NCBI GenBank assembly: GCA_040954595.2
Contig: CM082593.2
Location: 2,976,001-3,040,000 of the forward strand
From: Balanoglossus misakiensis
Lineage: Eukaryota; Hemichordata
Reading direction: 5' to 3'
DNA: 64,000 nt
Shown one piece after another: positions 55,081 through 64,000 of this stretch; position 1 is the first letter of the stretch, and the number at the start of each line of letters is the position of its first letter. The translations under genes and the position numbers were made by a program. The notes beneath the pieces are model-generated. The model saw only the letters and a program-made list of their open reading frames with translations, was not told the origin of the DNA and searched no databases.

Positions 55081-56280
55081 TCTGAGTTCATTCATGAACA
55101 AACGCCATAAGCGCGGCACCCATGCGTTTAACTTCTACGACTCTAATGATGTATCTCCCGTCGTACATCCGACGAAATAGCGCGATGAATTTTTCTATTT
55201 TCTTCATGTGGCTTCTTTGGTTTTCTTGAAGCTCCCTGTGGGAGTACAGTGACACATACACCTCTCTGCTTTCATTCGTCTTGAAAATACTGACGTGGCT
55301 AAATTGTTTCTGTGTGTGCGAAGGCTAGATTCCGCAGCCACGGTGAGTGGGATGACTTCGATCGGTTATTCGACAACGAGAAAGTCGGCGAATAGTCATC
55401 ACATGACATCTAATGATTATGGCTGATAGTATCGCCTTAGTAGCATTAACTAGAGATCTGATGTGTCCAGGTGGACCTCAAACAATGTTTCGTGATACCT
55501 TTATCTCAGCGCTGCATCTTTCTTGTCGTCTGGCGTGCCTACCTGATGCATGGCAATCAATTTTGAGATTGAAATTTCCTCGTTGACGCAGCCTCAGAGC
55601 GAGATGTGAAATTTTTTAGTCCTACAGCTGAGGTTATTCCGAACTGTCTCATTTGTCTTTGAAATATTAAGAGTGACTTTAATGTTGTCCCCCGAGACTT
55701 ATTTCGGGCATTATTTGCCGATGGCGATGAAGACAATGAAAGAACGCACCATCATATATTTACTCTTTTCACAAAAGTGAGCAAGAAAACCGAGGCATCA
55801 GAACGTACAACCAAGTATTCCCAGGACACTCTGAACATCTGACTATCAGATCTACAGAAAAAGAAAGATGTTTCCCTTGTTACATGCGCTCCAAGAGTGA
55901 AAATACCTTCAGTGTTTTACCAAACATTAAACGTAAGAAAACAGGTTGAATTTCTGAGTGCTTTTGCTGATCGCGATCACTTTAATCACCGTTCCACGTA
56001 CTGACTGATATCGCTACATTAGTAACAGCATGTTATCTATATTTTTGTTATACCCAGAGTGTAAACTTTAAATCAAATAGATGGCAGATAAGGCGGCCGG
56101 TTCTTAGTCGCCACGATCAATATTTTCTCATTGCGAAGCTGACGTGTCAAAGAAACAATTTCTCATAAGAAGCATGAACGACGTAAAGGAGCCTGGATGA
56201 TGGTTAGGGAGATAAGCGCGTCCCTGAATATAGGTAAGCGCGCACCCGCAAATAAGATATGGCGTAGTTATGTTAATTTT
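55081..56280. promoter_or_regulatory. CpG-dense island, 1.2 kb; candidate internal promoter
   Basis: About 59 CpG in 1,200 bases (31 in the first half, 28 in the second), against 13 in the 600 bases before and 17 in the 600 after. It is the largest CpG island inside the intron. It carries two strong donor-like sites on the + strand: CACG|GTGAGT (GT at 55,343) and ATAG|GTAAGC (GT at 56,234). It also carries the 12-bp palindrome TGATCGCGATCA (55,968-55,979). No ATG lies in a phase-1 frame before the first donor (the frame is closed by TAA at 55,300), so an exon here would be an untranslated leader. Confidence 0.4.
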
Positions 56281-56339
56281 ACAGGGAGCTGTGATATCAG
56301 AAAGTAGTAAATTTTTGCTGAGTTTCAAGTTTATGCGCA

Positions 56340-56496
56340 CAGTAAAACCTGTCTAAACCAGACACCACAGGGACTGAGGAGATTTTGAGTTTGCACTGGT
56401 GTCCGGTATATAGAGGTTCTCTTAGCATGGGGTTGTACGTGGAAGTATAGACAGGTCTTCAGGTTAGACAGGGTTTGGTTCAGGCAGGTTTTACTG
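56340..56496. mobile_element. MITE of pogo/Tigger type, 157 bp
   Basis: Terminal inverted repeats: the left end begins CAGTAAAACCTGTCTAAACC. The reverse complement of the right end begins CAGTAAAACCTGCCTGAACC, so 18 of 20 bases agree. A second inverted pair lies inside (ACCAGACACCACAG against CACTGGTGTCCGGT). The CAGTnnAACCT terminus and the internal GTGTCCGGTATATAGAGGT-like segment recall pogo/Tigger (Tc1-mariner superfamily) elements. The right flank is TA, as expected for TA target duplication. The left flank is CA, so that TA appears to have mutated. There is no transposase, so the element is non-autonomous. Confidence 0.75.
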
Positions 56497-59400
56497 TATC
56501 ATCAAAGTATGGGCTGGGCAGCAAATTGTACGTTACGTAGATATAAATGTTAATGTGAAAGGAAGCTGTGATATACACGGCACTATATCAGTGAAACTCT
56601 CTGTGTTTCCTTGTTAAGTGACATGTGTTTGACAGTGTAGTTTTTTTCTCTTAATTGAATTCAAAATGTATTCCCTATCATTGACCTGCCTCTGAGATAT
56701 GCTCTCGTATGTCGGAGTTTGATGCTTTGCCTACTCTTAATTGCCGATCAAATGCTGCACCTGTGCCGTCGAGTTCATTTCTTCCGGAGATATTGCGACT
56801 TGCCAGCTGCAATAAATCCCTCATAAATATCCAACCTGCGCAGTTTTGTAGTCGTTTGTTATGTGCCGGGATCCGGGGGAGAGTTAAGTGCAGAAATTTA
56901 TTTTGTGCCAAAGCAGGTAGGGCAAAGTGGATGATGTTATTGTGCTTGCGTGGCATTTTTTATGGCAGTCCTGAGAGAACTTGAACCAGTTTGTCAGTCA
57001 TGCTTTGTACACATGCAGCGAAATGAATCGGTGGATGTATGCTAGAAGACAAATCGGAATATCGTCGCTGGAGAAGAAAAAAAAGCTGGGCTCGTTATTT
57101 ACAACGGACATGAATTTCTGTTCGCATGTTGGATTCCAGCCACAGAAGAAATCACAATTTATGAGTATTGGTGTCTGTTACAGTAAAAGAAAACAGTTTG
57201 ACAGTTTGGGGTTTTATCTCAGCATAATAGGACCTGGAGTGATTTTAATGGGGGTCAGACATTTGAAAAGATTCAGTCGAGCTGAAAGACTCGGTCCAAA
57301 ATGAAAGGAAAGTATCTTTCATCACAGGCAGGTGGATTTTCCACAATTTTTTGTGTATGTTTGTTGGGTTTAGCTTTCCTCTTCAATTATTCAAAACCTT
57401 TGCTTTTGAAGTTGTCCATTGTGTAGAGTGAGTCAACTTCCTGGAGTGTGTATGCGTGAATGACAGCCTATTTATCCCACCACAATAGGAACAAAATATG
57501 AGATCCAAACAGCACCGACAATTGAAAAATTCTCGTCTTATAAGTGGTTTTATATCACAGGCTGGCTTTTTTGTGTTTTGCATTAAAGAATTAGCAGATT
57601 TGAGCATATTCTTTTCTTTGACGCATGAATTTGAGACGGTACCGCCATTGGAAATCAGATAATGATTCTTTATGACATCTGTCCAGCTTTCTCAGATACG
57701 TCTATATTCATTGAACATTCAAAGCTGTGATATTGGCGTGTGGCGCGTGATCAATTTTTCTGTATCTTTTTTTTTGCTCCCCTTGCACTGATGCAACGTA
57801 GCATCATGGAAAAATTGAAGTTTGTATTCCTTGACCTACATGCCCCCAGTTCCCAGTGGCCTTGCATATCTGCCTGGGTAAACAATAAGTTACCTCATGC
57901 TGACATTTGAGGTAGGATTATGTGCCTTTTGCTGTGTTTGACGGGAAAAAAAACGTGTTATCTTTAACAGAAATGAATGATCGCAGGGCAGAAAAAATAC
58001 CACCTTGAGTTAAGCTTATCCTCCGAGTGTTAGAGTGAAATGCGATTTCTTCCACGTTCACCTGATTGCTTCAAAGAAGTTGTTTAATACTTTTCACCAG
58101 AGTCAGTATCGAATGAAGCAACTTTGATGTTTGATGGATGAAATTTTCCCAAGTGAAGGCTTCAGTAACGAGACATGCCGTGCAAAGATGATGTATTTTG
58201 TCCAATTTTAAACATTCCACTCAGATGGCACAGTGTACGGAAATGTTCATTGGTTAAAAGAGAGAAAAGTTTAAAAAATGACAGGGTTTATAATGAATAA
58301 GGGTGTATGTGATGTCAAAAATAATGGTAGTGATTAGTATGGAACGTTTCAGCAACATCATTTCATGCACAGAAAATATTTTAGGACAGAAATGGCTCTG
58401 TTGGAGAGACAATTTGATGTGATTAAATACTGCAGATCTCAAAAGTAGGGAACGTCAGAGAGAAGAGAGAAATTGGGTTGCCATTTAGCAATTATAGCTG
58501 TACTCATTACTTAGTAGTTGCTATGGTAACATTGTTAGTGGGAGAGGGAGTAAAATTGCGATTGTGAAGGGAGAGTACAGCATGGCGTCGTATAGCTGCC
58601 GGAGCTTGACAGTAGGAAATTGCTGCACTAGTGCATTGTGGTCTTTATATGTAGGAAAGTAGTCATCAGTGAAAGTCTCGCAAGTTAAAAAAAAAACCCA
58701 CATGAGAAAAAAAATCACGAGATTGAGCTTGTCAGGTGTTCCTTCCGTTCGGGGGATTTTAACGCAAACTACTCTATAAAGAGTTTGTTTCCTGGAACCT
58801 GTTGTCAGGAAAGCTGTTATCTGAAGAAAAGGGTCACTGTTATGGGTTGTCACTCGTTTCCTGATGAAATGTTCTGTGTTTTATCAACGTTGATTGTACG
58901 AAAGCAAGTCTTCCGGAGTCGAGTTCATGTTTCACACACTCACTTGTCCGATCTTCAGGAAATGTGTGGTCTGCTTCGTGGAAGCTGAGCTCTGGCAATA
59001 ATTTCAAGAAAATTTTCAGAACAACATAATTTGAGAATCCAATGGCATACTCCTGTGCTCTCCTAAGCATGCCGTTTAAACATGTCATTCAGAAATTCAT
59101 TTTATCTCATTAATGCAAGTCGTAGGACCATATCGCTCGTCAGGCACTGATCAAACCCATTATCCTTGGAAACTTTGATGAATATCGCTGATGGTTCACG
59201 GATGCATATTGACATGGCTCATGCAATATTGACGAGACAACGGAATTAGTCAAAATTAGCCTCATATGGAGGTAGATAATTATATTCTTATGTGTTTGAA
59301 ATCCCAATTACAGTACCGCATCTCAATTGCGTGCATTCTTTCATGCTGTACAGGTTGCATGCTTACAGATCTGCATTGGAGACAATCTTGAAATGATTAA

Positions 59401-59580
59401 ATTTACGTTTCTGTAATTTAGTGTTTCGACCTCTCAGTTTCTCCTTCAGTCATAAAATCTTTTATTCTACTTGTAAATTACCATATAGGTTACGGCTCGA
59501 ATCTCCATCTTGCAGAGGTCTGTTCTTTCGTTTGCAAGATTTACGATGTCCTATTTAATGAAAATTTAATTTGCTTTATT
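56497..59580. other. CpG-poor intron body, 56.5-59.6 kb
   Basis: No supported exon. An X-box at 58,517 is annotated. Open frames of up to about 110 codons occur on both strands without splice or family support. Confidence 0.4.
58517..58530. promoter_or_regulatory. RFX-type X-box
   Basis: GTTGCTATGGTAAC matches GTTGCYATGGNAAC, with both half-sites intact. Confidence 0.5.
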
Positions 59581-59880
59581 TGAGATCGCTGCTGGGGGAT
59601 TGGAGCGCATCTTAGAGCATACTGTTTGTAATTGAGTGATGACTATGTTAAAGGGACACTGGCCGTGTCTTTTAGTGTGGAAATTGCTGGCAACAAGCTT
59701 GACTGTTGCGGCTGCGGAATTGATAGTATCTTAGAATACAGTTTGTAATTGAGCAATGATTGTATTAAAGGGACACTAATGTTGAAAGTTGTTAGCATCT
59801 AACTTGTCTGCTGCTGCTGCAGGATAGGTGTGTATCATAGAAAAGTCTGTAATGGAGCAATGATTGAGAAGCAAGTGGTT
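59581..59880 (+). repeat. Decayed tandem repeat, about 106-119 bp unit, 2.5-3 copies
   Basis: Corresponding points are CTTAGAGCATACTG (59,611), CTTAGAATACAG (59,730) and CATAGAAAAGTC (59,836). The first two copies share TTTGTAATTGAG and, after a gap, TTAAAGGGACACT. The second and third share GAGCAATGATTG and a CTGCTGCTGC-type segment. Divergence is much higher than in the 52-kb array, so this duplication is old. Confidence 0.7.
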
Positions 59881-62800
59881 AATACTGTCGCTGTCTGGGT
59901 GAATTTGAGAGAGATTTTGGCAGCTGGTTGTGATGATGCCAATCATCTGGCTAACAAACATAACTGTGAAGAGCTATGGAGTGAAAGTATGAGGCCAAGA
60001 CATCGTTGAGAATAGACACCTCAGAAAATTGAAATTGGCTTCAGTTCCCCCATTAACCCTCTTTGTGGACGTGTTTTACGGCCGTTATATTTCCACTGAA
60101 GACAGGGCATCTTTCAGAATTAAGCCATGACATAAAGGGGGTGTTTTGTTTGCTTTTGCCCTATTGCCAATATCTGTTCACAGTGCCATGCATGGCTGAA
60201 CCCTCTATTCAAGCTGTCATTCACAGGATCTTCTGCTAACCCACCCATTCTTGTGTCCCAGCCAAGCCCCAAACCACTTGACGGCAAGCCCTGGCATCCT
60301 CTAATACAAGGGAGTGGAGAGCCCCATTAACAAGCGGAAAGTGGATTTCTTTGAGGGGGTGGGGAAGACACACAAAGATCCTTAAAGAGGGTTCTGATCT
60401 TTTTTGATTCCGAGGCCAAAGAACTGAGTTCTATGCATCGACAATTAAATATTTGAGAGGAAAAATGCAGATAGTAAGGTTCGCCCAGCAAAATTCAACC
60501 TTACTTTTTCATGTTTCTGTGTCTAAAATAAAAACTGTGTCCATGATACGAAATTATGATCAATGCTGTGTACAGCGATTGCTTAGGAGAAGTTAAACTG
60601 TGTAACGCTTCTACAGAACATCGTAGGTTAAAGTATGATTGTCTCTCAATCCAATTAGTATGTCGGTCCAGTTGCTGGGTAGCGTGGCTTTTTTTATTGG
60701 CTATTTTCTTTACAGTCTCTTGTACGTTACTCATTTTCAAGATTAGAAATAATCTCACCCTTCATTATTTTCCCCCACCAAAACTGTTGCTTCGGAAGTC
60801 TGAGGAGGATTAATGGCTCCCTTGTGAGAGCGTGTTGGTTTTTTACTCACAACACTCACGTGGTTTCGGAATGGGGCAATAGTTATCTAAATTTCATCAT
60901 TACGCTCAGGTCCTTAAGTTAGTAAACCAACACAAACGCCAACCGGTCATGAAAATTAAAACCGCTGAGCGTTTGTCATGAATTTCGACTAGGAGGCGAG
61001 GTGGACAAGTAGGGTATTGCCTTGAAACGGAGCAATTACTTGCTCTGCAGAGGGGGGAGAGTTGTTTTATGCAGAAGCGAACAGAGGGAGGAGATATGTG
61101 GTGATGTGATAGAAGATAAGACACGCACCCCGAGTGTAATTACTCAGCGCAATCTGTCACCATTGGAAATTTTCTGGCGACAGTCACCTACTGCGCGATG
61201 GAAAGAACTTGAGTGTCCCCAGGTGATTAGGATGTGTGTTTTCCCCATCCACTGGCCTTTGTTTTAATTTGAAGCTGACTTTTCATCAAATTTCAGCTAT
61301 TGATTATCAAAAAGAAAATGGCTTCATCAGGCTCGTAACGGCACCTGATTGTTCGGTGAAAACGTCTCGCTACTTCAGCAAATTTGTCGTCTTTGTCGTT
61401 TTATTTCAGTTTATGTCAAAATCTTTCCCCCACTTATGGTGATTGATTGCCTGATTGCGGATTTCTGTCTTCTGAACGGTTCCTATTGGTCGGAATTGGT
61501 GCTGAAGTCAAACATATTGCCTAACACTCTTTTTCTCCGCGCAATCTAGTGGGAATTACAATTATTACAGTATCATCAAGTGTATTAGGATCCTGGGATT
61601 GTAAGTCTAGCCAGAGACATAGGAAATGATCAAAAATTTATGACAGAGAGGAAAATCCCCCTTTCATTAGGTTTTTTTGAATGAAAAATGTCTTTTACAA
61701 TAGAGGAGCCAGAAAGTCTAGCCACTTCAGTGTATAGTGTTTTGACTATTGGAATATCAATATCATCTGCAGACGGAGTCGGTTGTCAGGGCTGGAAAAG
61801 GGGATCCGGCAATGTGTTAGACTCGGGAAGTAGCTGAAGTAGAGACAGCTTTACTTTTGACATGTTTTTTTTCAATGGATGTTCGCCAATCCTCGTCGGA
61901 AAAATGTCCAAAAATGGTCCTGATCTCCCCAACGAGAAAACTGGATGTTGATAAAAAAAAGTGTGTCAACAGTGGGGGTGTGTCGCGCGCCGTAAAAACA
62001 ATGTGTGCGTGTACGAGACGTATTGTCAGACTTGGTATGAATGCGTAATTGTTAGCTGCTCGCGATTGTTTAACTGGGTGGCTGGTCGATAAGCTTGAGT
62101 TGTTAGATCACCATAACAAAGGCTGTGTTGATGAAAGTTTTCGAGGGAAGTTTCTTCATAAGTGAACGATCTGTCTAGCTGAAAATTGAATTTTTTGTTG
62201 GGGGGGGGGGGGGGAAATAATGTAAAATACCACTTCATCTATATATTTATGTGTGTGCTTAGTTTAGTTCCTATTTGTGAAAGTTCACCTCATTCTGTCA
62301 ACACTTGCACAGAATCCTGTCAGGAATTTTAGTATGCAGTGCTTTAGAATTCTTTTGGGGTGGTGCAGTTCAGAAGCTGGCGTGTAGAGAGAGCTTCGGC
62401 CAACCGTCCCTAACACATTTTAGCAAATAGAACAACATACATGTATTATGAAGTCTCGCACTGAAGAAAAAAAAATTATACGGTGACTGTGTCACTTTAA
62501 TCATGTCCAACCTTATATATCACAGGAGTTTAGATGAAATTGGCTTCCCGCCTTCCATTCTAAATAATGTATTCAGAGCTATGGGGATCAGAGATGATAT
62601 TAATAACAACTTACATAATGTGAAGCCGAAGGCTGATTATTTAAAGTCATTTGAAATCTATAAATGTATGTCTGAATTGGTCTCAAATCCATAAATTGCA
62701 TTTTCCTCATTTTATGTTTCATGAATGACCAAGTTATCTTTTACCATTAATGATTTTTATCCTCTTGAAATGTCAGTCAGTTTTAATTGACATCACTGGT

Positions 62801-64000
62801 AACCAGGTAACCTTCTTTGTCCCAGTGCGAATTCATCTTAACCGCTGTGTACATGTATCTACATGTATACAGGTGAATTTTTATTGGCATTGACAGCAGG
62901 CCTGTTAGCTGTGATTTTCTACTTTGCTGAGAATCATGCGCAAATTGGAACAATTTCATAAAACAGCATATTTTCCTGATTTGTGGAGAATAAAGCCTGG
63001 GTAATTTGATATAAAAGTTTAATGACATCGCCTAGCAGCGAAGATTTCGTGCCAACGTTGAGGGCATTTTATGGCGTTTTGGGAGGAAACTCTTGCTGCG
63101 TTTTTCTGTGTAAATACAGTTGAGACAATCCCTGGTGTTCGTACTGTCTGGTATTTGAGATTTAGGAGTTATTTGAAGTAATCCTGACAGGTTCAATATG
63201 GCCGCCTTTTTTAAGGGCCGGATGTCAGCTTGCGACATTTCTAGGGTTTCTGTTCTTCATCAGATGTAATCAGAGCAGAAAATGATGAATCTCTTAAAGT
63301 TTATGGCAGAAAAATTAAAAGATCTGCTGGGTACGTTTATTCTTGTCGGGGGAGGGGGAGAATCAGTTTGTCCATGCATTCCTGGCGCAGAAAATGGCAG
63401 ACTTGCGCACGTGGATGTTTCATGGGGCATTCAAGAACTTTGTGTGACTTCACATGTGCTGAAATTTTACCACATCTTAGTCGTTTAATGGTTTATTTGG
63501 TCAAACTGGGCATCTATAAAGTAATGATCAACCAAAAGGTGTCAAGGTCGTAAAAATATCGCCTTTGTTCCTTAATATGGCATTGCTGTCACTTCTTGTC
63601 GACATAATGCGACATTTATAGAAAAAAATGCAACTTGGCAATGATCCAGTGAATGTACACTCGTTTAAGGTTCAGTTTGTATGCGCGTGTGATAGTAAGG
63701 GGGTGTTATCATTTGCAGAATTTTTACAATTCTGATGCAGGGATTTATTGCCCATTGGCACTGAATAATGAAAATACAGCAGGTCAAACTCGAAGGTCAC
63801 CCGCACCTGATCTTGCATAAATAATATAGTTATCTAAATTTCAGAATAACCGCCCCGAAGGAGAGGCACGCTTGCAAACTGCCACAACTAGAGGCTGTCA
63901 TGTTAGAGATTCCATATATTTTGCACTTAACGGGAAGGAGAATATAAATTCATCATCTGAGTGTGCTTGAGGTTTATACAAAGACGGAACAGCACAGGCT
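59881..64000. other. CpG-poor intron body to window end
   Basis: No supported exon or RNA gene. CpG is 8 in 62,401-63,000. It includes a G15 run and three TACATGTA palindromes (62,438, 62,850 and 62,860). A 63-codon ATG-initiated frame at 62,503-62,694 matches nothing known. Confidence 0.4.
62200..62214 (+). repeat. G15 homopolymer
   Basis: Fifteen consecutive G on the + strand. Confidence 0.9.

Larger units (their letters stand above)
19965..64000 (+). other. Presumptive giant first intron (3' end outside the window)
   Basis: It begins with GTAAGA. I found no downstream segment that combines an acceptor, phase-1 entry and a sustained open frame. The DNA becomes uniformly CpG-poor after about 22.2 kb and stays so to the window end except for discrete islands. 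Runs of ten or more G lie on the + strand in six of seven cases inside the interval. These traits fit one long + strand transcription unit, but they do not prove that the intron is unbroken: small exons or a nested gene could have been missed by eye. Confidence 0.5.

Overview
The window looks like nuclear DNA from an animal. It has no bacterial-style gene packing, intergenic/intronic sequence fills almost all of it, and the only coding segment I can support is a spliced exon. Two features point to an invertebrate with a large genome: a CpG pattern typical of mosaic (gene-body) DNA methylation, and strong over-representation of the palindrome TACATGTA. A marine invertebrate deuterostome or lophotrochozoan would fit, but nothing here fixes the phylum.

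Layout. Positions 1 to about 19.67 kb are non-coding flank with normal to high CpG (23 to 42 CpG per 600 bases in five hand-counted blocks). It holds only microsatellites, a G17 run and a purine-rich tract. At 19,850-19,964 there is a convincing first coding exon: a start codon in good context after an in-frame stop, a 38-residue signal-peptide-like N-terminus, and a consensus splice donor in phase 1. That is the usual architecture of secreted or cell-surface proteins built from phase 1-1 modules (Ig, EGF, FN3 and similar). The rest of the protein is not in the window, so the family cannot be named.

From 19,965 to the end (44 kb) I see no exon that continues this frame. The simplest reading is a very large first intron. 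Its first 2.2 kb is CpG-rich, including a 60-base core with 15 CpGs and a 13-bp GC-rich hairpin. CpG then drops sharply at about 22.2 kb to 7 to 13 per 600 bases, as expected for a methylated transcribed region. Within this CpG-poor DNA lie six or more CpG-dense islands (28.8, 32.7, 35.4, 38.0, 40.5 and 55.1 kb), which are candidates for unmethylated enhancers or alternative promoters. Five near-perfect RFX-type X-box palindromes (31.6, 41.18, 41.35, 49.8 and 58.5 kb) also lie there, far more than chance predicts.

Mobile and repetitive DNA is sparse: one pogo/Tigger-like MITE (56.34-56.50 kb), one three-copy 145-bp tandem repeat (51.91-52.34 kb), one decayed ~110-bp tandem repeat (59.58-59.88 kb), and G homopolymers almost always on the + strand. 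Overall it reads as the 5' end and giant regulatory first intron of one secreted/membrane-protein gene. All counts were made by eye and should be recomputed.
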